A DNA stretch of 5,135 nt from an uncultured Saprospiraceae bacterium (lineage in GTDB: Bacteria; Bacteroidota; Bacteroidia; Chitinophagales; Saprospiraceae). This document shows, in pieces, positions 1 through 5,135 of this stretch (its first letter is position 1; each line of letters begins with the position of its first letter). Made by a program: the position numbers and the translations under genes. The notes beneath the pieces are model-generated. The model did not search any database. It had not been told where the DNA came from and worked only from the letters and a program-made list of their open reading frames with translations. Where the stretch lies: positions 1 to 5,135 of the forward strand of contig CALHUZ010000385.1 in the NCBI GenBank assembly GCA_938039305.1, read 5' to 3'.

Positions 1-863
1 GTCAATGTAGGATATGATCTTACTAAAGCGGTATCTAAGTTGGGATTATTATAATATGTCGTATCGGAGAAATGATTACGGAGCGACTCAGGATCTGTAT
101 CGATGCCACATGTTACTATCACTTTTTTACTTGGGGGAGTAATAGCGTTAACACCGATATTTTGAAAATAAAACTTCTGAACACAGTCAATGTCTTTAAG
201 TGTCATGACGCCATTGGCATCAGGCACTAAAGACCTCCATGTTCGAGTTATGATCCAGTCGCCACAAGTGGTGTCTGACGTCAGAGCATCATGAAAAGTG
301 ATACTGACTACATTGCCACAATTGTCTTTAAAAGATGGATTAAGTCCACCGTTTCCAGTTATCACATCACTGTCTTTGATTAAATTGACAGAAGCACAAC
401 TGAAAAGGCAACTTGGATCCGGTGTCGGATCATCTGCCGCACATGGGCAAGTTCCATCTGTGAAAGGCGGTAACTTATCTTCAATCAGAAGATCACCCCA
501 GCATCTTGTTCCGTCGGATTTTCTAATGACGGTAACAACATATTCTCCAGGATGTAAGAATTTTAAATATTCTCCTTCTCGACCAATTGTATCTGAATAT
601 TCAGCATTAGCAAGGTCGTAGACGAGAACATCTGTAGGAATAGATCCATCAGTATTTTTTACACTTAGTAAAAAATCTGTGGGATTTGAATTGCGATCAG
701 GTCCTTTCAGTATAAGTCCAGAGTGCAACACGACTTCACAATTTTGATCCATCGAGATATTAACACCTCCAGTACATGTAAGTGATTGTCCGATCGATGC
801 GAAAGAACAACCCAGAAAAAACATAACAACAAAACACTTGAGCGAAGAGTAGATTTTACTCAT
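1..863 (-). CDS. Secreted Cys-rich multi-module surface protein, N-terminal part (3' end outside window)
   Basis: The frame is open from the ATG at 863 to the left edge (287 complete codons, no stop), so only the N-terminus is seen. Residues 1-26 form a signal peptide: a basic start (SKIYSSLK), a hydrophobic core (FVVMFFLG), and an end 'ASIGQ' typical of Bacteroidota export signals. Residues 28-133 form one module, opening with 'NISMDQNCEVVL' and closing with 'CWGDLLIEDKLPP'. A Cys-rich linker follows (C139, C141, C152, C156). A second HYR/Ig-like module begins near 'FKDNCGNVVSITF' (178-190), and 'VIVTCGIDTDPESL' (248-261) looks like an inter-module segment. This pattern is familiar from long Saprospiraceae surface proteins, which usually end in a type IX secretion sorting domain; that end is not visible here. 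An in-frame ATG at 869 is an alternative start, with a TAA a few codons upstream of it. No Shine-Dalgarno is seen. The exact function, perhaps adhesion or matrix, is unknown. Confidence 0.75.
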   Translation of the reverse strand, partial: MSKIYSSLKCFVVMFFLGCSFASIGQSLTCTGGVNISMDQNCEVVLHSGLILKGPDRNSNPTDFLLSVKNTDGSIPTDVLVYDLANAEYSDTIGREGEYLKFLHPGEYVVTVIRKSDGTRCWGDLLIEDKLPPFTDGTCPCAADDPTPDPSCLFSCASVNLIKDSDVITGNGGLNPSFKDNCGNVVSITFHDALTSDTTCGDWIITRTWRSLVPDANGVMTLKDIDCVQKFYFQNIGVNAITPPSKKVIVTCGIDTDPESLRNHFSDTTYYNNPNLDTALVRSYPTL

Positions 864-1078
864 AGGCATGACAAAAAGTTTAGGTTATTAAATGAGTAGT
901 TCCTTAACCTAACGACCGCCTTTGCTGTCGCACTTTTTGATAAATAAAACAAAGAAGAAGAGTAATCTTCTTTAGGGATTAATACAGTATATCCGTTGTT
1001 GGGGAGCGGATATAAATTATAATAAACAGAATCTTCATTCTGATAAATGACAATAGATACTTGGATTCCTTTCGAAAC
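860..1078 (-). other. Stop-free frame without ATG, overlapping the surface-gene start (possible decayed or small gene)
   Basis: Reading the minus strand from just after a TGA at 1079-1081, 72 sense codons run to a TGA at 860-862. That stop overlaps the ATG of the surface-protein gene in an ATGA arrangement. The translation has plausible protein composition (for example 'YYNLYPLPNNGYTVLIPKED' and 'SATAKAVVRLRN'), but I do not recognise it. There is no in-frame ATG or GTG, so as it stands it has no convincing start. It may be the tail of a decayed gene, a small gene with a rare start, or chance. A second minus-strand frame covering roughly the upstream half is also open for about 50 codons, so a frameshifted remnant is possible. 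Evidence is weak. Confidence 0.2.
988..1014. repeat. Perfect 8-bp inverted repeat with 11-base loop
   Basis: TATATCCG (988-995) pairs exactly with CGGATATA (1007-1014) around the loop ttgttggggag. It lies about 125 bases upstream of the surface-protein start. It could be a leader hairpin or a protein-binding site. It has no adjacent T-run on either strand, so it is not a standard intrinsic terminator. Confidence 0.4.
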
Positions 1079-1180
1079 TCAAATAGTCCATAGCCAATCC
1101 GGTAAGGGATCAGCCTATCTAACTTTTAAAAAACTAAACTGGGATTAATAGAGAGGGGGAGATTTCACCGAAGTGATAAA

Positions 1181-1188
1181 CAAATGTA
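1181..1188 (-). promoter_or_regulatory. Lone TAnnTTTG (-7-like) box upstream of the surface-protein gene
   Basis: The minus strand reads TACATTTG here, an exact match to the Bacteroidota -7 consensus TAnnTTTG. No TTG lies at the expected -33 distance, which weakens the case. If used, transcription would start near 1174 and give a leader of about 310 bases that includes the 860-1078 open frame and the 988-1014 hairpin. The box could equally be a chance match. Confidence 0.25.
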
Positions 1189-1224
1189 AGCTTCGATATG
1201 CTCTAAATTGCATAGTCGTGATGG

Positions 1225-1256
1225 TAATTATCAGATTTTAATTTCACTGATAATTA
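1225..1256. repeat. Perfect 10-bp inverted repeat, possible terminator or operator
   Basis: TAATTATCAG (1225-1234) pairs exactly with CTGATAATTA (1247-1256) around a 12-base AT-rich loop. It is the strongest dyad in the gap. Reading the minus strand, it lies about 115 bases past the CAP stop codon, so it could help end or stabilise that transcript, but no T-run follows it. A weaker stem (1249-1253 with 1261-1265) would share one arm and compete with it. The stem is AT-rich, so an operator-type binding site is also possible. Confidence 0.45.
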
Positions 1257-1370
1257 TAATTTATCATATAACAAGAGAAATAAAATATGGGCTAATGGAG
1301 AAATTCGCCTCAAACGACAGGCATTACATATAGCTATACTGTAGGTTTCTAAATGAAACATAGAGGGTCG

Positions 1371-1856
1371 TTAATTATCCCCTAACGCAATATCAGCATG
1401 TGCTTTGCTAAAACTTTGCACCCAATAAGTCTTGTACTTTGACATACCCATATCAGTCATATCAGGATCCATCAACATCTTACAATGTGAAGGGCTCTCC
1501 TTCCATGCCTCAAATACATCATAAAAGTCATTATAGCCATGACCGAGATTCTCTCCGATCTTGATCCAATCAAAGCTGATATTGTCAAGTCGATCACCGA
1601 GATCTTCTCCCTTCTTAGAGACATGGTCAAAGTGTTTGTTTGCTGACATATAGCGGGCATACTTGTTAGACACTTTGTGTAGATCAGAGTTCCACCTAAC
1701 GGGTCCAACAGCAGGCATCTTTTGATTGCCACATTGATAACCCTGGCTTCTCAAGAGATTCACTTCTCCAAGAACGCGATGTATGTTAGATTTAGATGGT
1801 TGTGCGATGATACTGCTCGAAAGAGCACAAAGAAAAACAAGGATGACTATTCTCAT
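1371..1856 (-). CDS. Exported CAP/SCP-domain protein (YkwD-like)
   Basis: Taking the ATG at 1856 gives a 161-residue protein. The frame also extends to a TTG at 1883, but that would add nine non-hydrophobic residues before an already complete signal peptide (MRIVILVFLCALSSSIIAQ). The rest is one CAP (cysteine-rich secretory/antigen 5/PR-1) domain. The family's putative active-site tetrad is visible: His78 in 'HFDHVS', Glu102 in 'GENLGHG', Glu116 in 'FEAWKESPSH', and His124 at the end of that motif. The motif 'YWVQSF' forms the usual last strand. Cys42 and Cys125 could form a disulfide after export. The protein should act in the periplasm or outside the cell. Bacterial CAP proteins have no single established activity, so none is assigned. 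The gene starts 32 bases after the phosphatase stop codon and is probably co-transcribed with it. Confidence 0.9.
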   Translation of the reverse strand: MRIVILVFLCALSSSIIAQPSKSNIHRVLGEVNLLRSQGYQCGNQKMPAVGPVRWNSDLHKVSNKYARYMSANKHFDHVSKKGEDLGDRLDNISFDWIKIGENLGHGYNDFYDVFEAWKESPSHCKMLMDPDMTDMGMSKYKTYWVQSFSKAHADIALGDN

Positions 1857-1888
1857 GGATATATTAAATATTGTTTTAGACAAATTGA

Positions 1889-2353
1889 CTAAAAGGCTTC
1901 CACTTTGGCGATAAGCTGATCTAATGCTGCATTAAGAAGATCATAGACCCTCTGAAAGCTATCATCATAGTAAGGATCTGGAACCGCCATGTTTTGCCCT
2001 GGATAAACGTAATTAAGTATGAGCTTTATTTTATCTCGCTGAGATTTGTTTTTAGCCAGACCCATAACACTCTGATAATTAGAAGAGTCCATTGTTAAAA
2101 TAACATCAAAAAGATCGAGATCTGAAACTTCTATCTGCCGAGAACGCTGCTTCGTTATGTCTATGCCATATTCTCGTGCCTTATCTATGGACCTGACATC
2201 TGGTGGATTACCAACATGATATCTTCCGGTACCAGCACTGTCCACTGTCCAGTTCAATCCATGTAATATGATCTTCTTCTCAAGGATACCTTGAGCAAGA
2301 GGCGAACGGCATATATTGCCAAGACACACCATGAGTACTTTCTTGTCAAACAT
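1889..2353 (-). CDS. Low-molecular-weight protein tyrosine phosphatase
   Basis: This 154-residue protein has the usual length and full catalytic set of the LMW-PTP family, cytoplasmic enzymes that hydrolyse phosphotyrosine through a cysteinyl-phosphate intermediate. The P-loop C(X)5R is 'CLGNICRS' at residues 10-17, with nucleophile Cys10, phosphate-binding Arg16 and Ser17. 'VDSAGTGRYHVGNPPD' (37-52) is the conserved region after the first helix. The general-acid loop is 'DPYYDD' (126-131), with Asp126 as proton donor and Tyr128/Tyr129 in the substrate-site position. The ATG at 2353 leaves the first beta strand (KKVLMV) intact; the internal ATG at 2332 would delete most of it. Some relatives control exopolysaccharide export by dephosphorylating a tyrosine kinase, but no kinase or polysaccharide gene is seen here, so the substrate is unknown. 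It is the first gene of a likely operon with the CAP gene and is divergent from trkA. Confidence 0.95.
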   Translation of the reverse strand: MFDKKVLMVCLGNICRSPLAQGILEKKIILHGLNWTVDSAGTGRYHVGNPPDVRSIDKAREYGIDITKQRSRQIEVSDLDLFDVILTMDSSNYQSVMGLAKNKSQRDKIKLILNYVYPGQNMAVPDPYYDDSFQRVYDLLNAALDQLIAKVEAF

Positions 2354-2363
2354 ATTACGAATT

Positions 2364-2392
2364 TATATAATATGTATCACATCTTATGCCAA
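2364..2392 (-). promoter_or_regulatory. Weak promoter candidate for the phosphatase-CAP operon
   Basis: On the minus strand, TTGGCA (2392-2387) and TATATA (2369-2364) are 17 bases apart, resembling a sigma70-type promoter. The -10-like box ends only 10 bases before the ATG, so the transcript would be nearly leaderless. It lacks the Bacteroidota TAnnTTTG form. Only its position in the divergent region supports it. Confidence 0.2.
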
Positions 2393-2514
2393 GTATGTCT
2401 TTTTCACATATTAGATGATAAATAAATACGCTTTTAGTCTGCAATGCCTCTTGAACGGACATAATAAGAGACTTCAGGTAGGTAAAATGATGCCTATTTA
2501 CGGAAGTAATCTTC

Positions 2515-2547
2515 TTGCTATGTCTATGAAAAAAGGGTGTACTTTTG
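2515..2547 (+). promoter_or_regulatory. Bacteroidota-type promoter for trkA-trkH
   Basis: A TTG at 2515-2517 (-33 element) is followed after 22 bases by TACTTTTG at 2540-2547, an exact match to the -7 consensus TAnnTTTG. The spacing falls within the reported range for this phylum. Transcription would start near 2553-2555, giving a 5' leader of about 25 bases before the trkA ATG at 2579. This is the best promoter match in the window. Confidence 0.7.
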
Positions 2548-2578
2548 ACCCTCGCTCTAAGATAAGAGACATACAAAT

Positions 2579-3922
2579 ATGAAGATTATTATCGCGGGTG
2601 CTGGTGATGTCGGCTTTCATCTTGCCAAACTGCTTTCCTCAGCAAAACAGGCCATCACACTCATAGATCAGAATGACGAAGTCTTAGAGTATGCCGCTAA
2701 TCATCTTGATGTACATACTATCAAAGGTGATGCTTCTTCTATACAAGTCTTGAATCAAGCAGGCGTCGAGTCTGCCAAGTTATTTCTTGCATTAACGACT
2801 GATGAAACGACAAATCTCATCTGCTGTATACTCGCAAAAAAAATAGGCGCGAGTCAGACGATAGCGCGAGTAACTAACTCAGAATACCTTTCTAAAATCC
2901 AAAGAGAAAACTTCAAAGAACTCGGTGTAGATCATCTTATCTCGCCAGTAGAGCTTGCAGCACAAGAAGTGGAAAGACTCGTAAAGCACTGTGAAGTGAC
3001 AGATCACTTTGCATTTGAGGAAGGTCGCATCACTCTGAATGGCGTGACTTTAGACAATACATCAAAGCTTATAGGAAAGACGATCAAGGAGATCATGTCT
3101 ATGAATGACAACTTTCAGTTTAAGCCAGTGGCAGTCTTAAGAAACAATGAAGAAACGATTATCCCCACGGATGATACAAGACTCCAGTCGCTCGATCATG
3201 TCTACTTTCTGACTCCTTCGGATCAAATGAATCCGCTGCTTCAGTTTATAGGAAAAGAATTAAAAAAGATCAAAAACATCATGATCCTCGGAGGCACAAG
3301 ACTCGGTATGAAGAGTGCAAAACTCCTTGAGAAGAACCATAATGTAACCATAGTAGAAAAGGATAAAAATACGTGTAAACGCCTAATCGAGAACCTTGAT
3401 AAAACGCTGATCATCAAAGGAGATCCAAGTAATATAGAATTACTCAAGGAGGAAGGCCTCGATCGCATGCATGCCGTCATCGCGCTAACTGATAACTCAG
3501 AGACTAATATCATAGCCTGTCTTACAGCAGAAAAACTCGGTGTCTTCAAAACGATAGCCCTTGTAGATAATACTGACTACACGCACATCTCCCAACACAT
3601 AGGAGTCGACACACTTATCAATAAGAAGCTGATAGCAGCTAATAACATCTTCAGATTTGTAAGAAAGGGAAAGGTTGAAGCCATCACTTCTTTACACGGA
3701 GTAGACGCAGAAGTAATAGAATATCGAGTTCATAAAAACAATCAGCTGACGAAAAAGGCTTTCAAAGATCTTCCGCTACCAGCGAACTCTATGATAGCGG
3801 CCGTCATCAGAGATAATAAAAGCATCATCCCAGGTGCCGACTTTCATATGGCCGTAGATGACAAAGTCATAGTATTAGCCACTGATGAATCCATCGGTAT
3901 CGTAGATCGATTATTTAAGTGA
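2579..3922 (+). CDS. trkA: Trk-system K+ uptake regulatory subunit TrkA
   Basis: This 447-residue protein is close to the usual TrkA length (about 458 in E. coli) and has the duplicated RCK layout. TrkA is a peripheral cytoplasmic protein that binds nucleotides and gates the TrkH/TrkG K+ transporter. The first RCK_N half has the Rossmann loop 'GAGDVG' (residues 7-12), the acidic strand end 'LID' (Asp30) and 'KGDAS' (49-53). The first TrkA_C domain covers about 140-225. The second RCK_N half starts near 232 with 'GGTRLG' (238-243), Glu260 and 'KGDPS' (280-284); here Thr240 replaces the middle Gly of GxGxxG. The second TrkA_C domain covers about 366-447. The start ATG follows the promoter candidate by about 30 bases, and no Shine-Dalgarno is seen. 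It is the first gene of a trkA-trkH operon. Identification is firm. Confidence 0.97.
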   Translation: MKIIIAGAGDVGFHLAKLLSSAKQAITLIDQNDEVLEYAANHLDVHTIKGDASSIQVLNQAGVESAKLFLALTTDETTNLICCILAKKIGASQTIARVTNSEYLSKIQRENFKELGVDHLISPVELAAQEVERLVKHCEVTDHFAFEEGRITLNGVTLDNTSKLIGKTIKEIMSMNDNFQFKPVAVLRNNEETIIPTDDTRLQSLDHVYFLTPSDQMNPLLQFIGKELKKIKNIMILGGTRLGMKSAKLLEKNHNVTIVEKDKNTCKRLIENLDKTLIIKGDPSNIELLKEEGLDRMHAVIALTDNSETNIIACLTAEKLGVFKTIALVDNTDYTHISQHIGVDTLINKKLIAANNIFRFVRKGKVEAITSLHGVDAEVIEYRVHKNNQLTKKAFKDLPLPANSMIAAVIRDNKSIIPGADFHMAVDDKVIVLATDESIGIVDRLFK

Positions 3923-3941
3923 TGCCGCAACATAACATCTG

Positions 3942-5135
3942 ATGTTTATCAACTTTCAGCCTATCTCAAATGTCCTCGGTGCACTAGTAGTCCTTGTTGG
4001 TCTTGTGATGTTTCTATGTATCCCAATCAGTTTAGTAACGGAGGATGGCCAATCCCTAACCTTTCTCTACTCAGGTGGTATATCCATTCTTATCGGAGGG
4101 CTTTCTTGGTTATATAAATTTAAAAGTTCTGCTTCCATCAATAAGCGTGAAGGATATCTCATCGTAGTGCTCAGCTGGCTTGTTGTCTCTATACTTTGCA
4201 TGCTTCCATATTTGTTCAGTCACAGCATAGACTCAGTCCATGATGCATTTTTCGAAAGTATCTCTGGTTTCTCCACTACAGGTGCTACGATTCTCGAAGA
4301 TATTGAAGGGGTAGCTCCGTCTATTTTATTCTGGAGAAGTCTTACTCAGTGGTTGGGTGGTATGGGTATCATCGTTCTCACAATCGCTCTTTTCCCACTT
4401 TTAGGTATAGCAGGGATTGAACTATTCGTAGCTGAAGCACCTGGGCCTACATCGGATAAAATTCATCCGAGAATAAAAGACACAGCACGTACTTTATGGT
4501 TTGTTTACGTGGGATTTACAGCATTGCTTTTCATCATCCTTATGGTCGAAGGGATGGGATGGTTCGATGCTATCAATCATGCACTGACCACCATGTCTAC
4601 TGGGGGCTTCAGTACCAAGAATAACAGCATAGCCTACTTCACAAGCCCTTTGATACAGTACACCATCATGGGTTTTATGATACTTGCTGGGACCAACTTT
4701 GCTGTCATCTACTTTGGTATCACCGGGAAGTTTAAGAAGGTATATAATAACGATGAGTTTCGTATGTACATGATCTTGATCTTGATTAGTGTGATCTTGG
4801 GATCTATCGTATTGGCTGGAGTTGTTGATATGGCTGCGGAAGAGCGATTTCGTGCTATGGCTTTTTCAGTAATCTCATTGATGACAACTACAGGATATGT
4901 CACCTATGATTATATGAGCTGGAGCGATGGCTTAAGTGTATGCTTTTTTATTCTACTCTTCTGCGGTGCTTGTGCAGGATCCACAAGTGGTGGCATTAAG
5001 CTCATCAGACACTTGGTATTTATGCGTAACACAAAGTTAGAATTCAAGCGCATCTTGCACCCAAGAGCTATGATTAGAATAAAGATCAATAAGGAAGTTG
5101 TACAGCCTCGAGTATTGACCCACATATTGGTATTC
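3942..5135 (+). CDS. trkH: Trk-system K+ transporter membrane subunit TrkH (3' end outside window)
   Basis: The frame is open to the right edge (398 codons); about 80-100 residues of a typical TrkH of roughly 480-500 are missing. It begins 19 bases after the trkA stop. An in-frame TAA at 3933-3935 fixes the ATG at 3942 as the first usable start. TrkH is the inner-membrane K+-translocating subunit of the SKT superfamily, with four M1-P-M2 repeats. All four filter loops are visible: 'GFSTTGAT' (109-116), 'STGGFST' (219-225), 'TTTGYVT' (315-321) and 'GSTSGG' (346-351), each with its filter glycine (G114, G221/G222, G318, and G346 or G350). Hydrophobic helices lie at about 11-32, 41-58, 72-92, 138-158, 184-203, 239-260, 276-295 and 331-345. 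'GGIKLIRH' after the fourth loop is typical of the family. No frameshift or lost filter residue is seen. Confidence 0.97.
   Translation, partial: MFINFQPISNVLGALVVLVGLVMFLCIPISLVTEDGQSLTFLYSGGISILIGGLSWLYKFKSSASINKREGYLIVVLSWLVVSILCMLPYLFSHSIDSVHDAFFESISGFSTTGATILEDIEGVAPSILFWRSLTQWLGGMGIIVLTIALFPLLGIAGIELFVAEAPGPTSDKIHPRIKDTARTLWFVYVGFTALLFIILMVEGMGWFDAINHALTTMSTGGFSTKNNSIAYFTSPLIQYTIMGFMILAGTNFAVIYFGITGKFKKVYNNDEFRMYMILILISVILGSIVLAGVVDMAAEERFRAMAFSVISLMTTTGYVTYDYMSWSDGLSVCFFILLFCGACAGSTSGGIKLIRHLVFMRNTKLEFKRILHPRAMIRIKINKEVVQPRVLTHILVF

Larger units (their letters stand above)
864..1370. other. Intergenic stretch of about 500 bases with no confident gene
   Basis: This AT-rich gap lies between the starts of the surface-protein gene and the end of the CAP gene, both on the minus strand. 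It should hold the CAP terminator and the surface-gene promoter and leader. Beyond the inverted repeats, promoter box and open frame listed separately, it has three minor items. A small hairpin pairs 1027-1032 with 1037-1042 around a 4-base loop. A 5-bp stem (1345-1349 with 1355-1359) lies just after the CAP stop codon. A 10-base direct repeat, gggattaata, occurs at 975-984 and 1141-1150. No tRNA-like or rRNA-like segment and no intrinsic terminator with a clear T-run was found. Confidence 0.6.

Noticed and set aside
298..621. 107-codon plus-strand ORF
   Set aside because: It is antisense to the surface-protein gene, whose signal peptide and module motifs are clear; the peptide has no recognisable features.
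975..1150. 10-base direct repeat gggattaata (975-984 and 1141-1150)
   Set aside because: A single exact pair of this length is plausible by chance in 500 bases of AT-rich DNA; there is no third copy and no flanking structure of a mobile element.
1329..1338. 10-base palindrome tatagctata
   Set aside because: It has no loop or T-run and is AT-rich, so it is likely a chance palindrome and not a terminator.
1472..1732. 86-codon minus-strand ORF
   Set aside because: It lies in another frame inside the CAP gene, which has all its family motifs.
1857..1883. TTG start extending the CAP protein to 170 residues
   Set aside because: The ATG at 1856 already gives a complete signal peptide; the extra nine residues add nothing recognisable.
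2347..2354. TATGTTTG, a TAnnTTTG match on the minus strand
   Set aside because: It overlaps the phosphatase start codon and has no TTG at the -33 distance; using it would force a start that deletes the first beta strand.
2355..2576. Longer 73-codon TTG-start ORF filling the divergent gap
   Set aside because: It has no ATG at its start, no recognisable domain, and it covers the trkA promoter match; only the shorter ATG version is kept as a weak finding.
3241..3549. 102-codon minus-strand ORF
   Set aside because: It is antisense to the second half of trkA; its apparent hydrophobicity comes from the reverse complement of RCK coding sequence.
4709..5125. Two minus-strand ORFs (4709-4903 and 4910-5125)
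   Set aside because: Both are antisense to trkH, which is continuous across them with filter loops three and four intact.

Overview
The window looks like chromosomal DNA from a Bacteroidota bacterium, most plausibly of the Saprospiria type. Three things point there. The secreted protein at the left edge is built from Cys-rich surface modules of the kind common in Saprospiraceae adhesin-like proteins (an N-terminal 'NISMDQNCEVVL' segment, a 'CWGDLLIEDKLPP' segment, then a 'FKDNCGN' module). No gene has a clear Shine-Dalgarno sequence. A good match to the Bacteroidota promoter (TTG ... TAnnTTTG) precedes trkA. The assignment rests on sequence style, not on a search.

Layout from left to right. 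Positions 1-863 (minus) hold the N-terminal 287 codons of a large secreted surface protein whose C-terminus lies outside the window. Positions 864-1370 have no confident gene. They contain two clear inverted repeats, a lone TAnnTTTG box, and an ATG-less open frame on the minus strand that ends in an ATGA overlap with the surface-protein start. Positions 1371-2353 (minus) hold a probable two-gene operon: a cytoplasmic low-molecular-weight protein tyrosine phosphatase, then an exported CAP/SCP-domain (YkwD-like) protein. Positions 2354-2578 are a divergent promoter region. Positions 2579-5135 (plus) hold trkA and then, 19 bases on, trkH, which is open at the right edge.

TrkA and TrkH work together. 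TrkH is the membrane K+-translocating subunit, with four selectivity-filter loops that are all visible here. TrkA is the cytoplasmic nucleotide-binding regulatory subunit, with two RCK halves. The phosphatase and CAP protein are probably co-transcribed, but the sequence shows no functional link between them or to potassium uptake. Most of the window is ordinary housekeeping or accessory content. The least explained part is the roughly 500-base gap between the surface protein and the CAP gene. I found no CRISPR array, RNA gene, insertion sequence or clearly new system.
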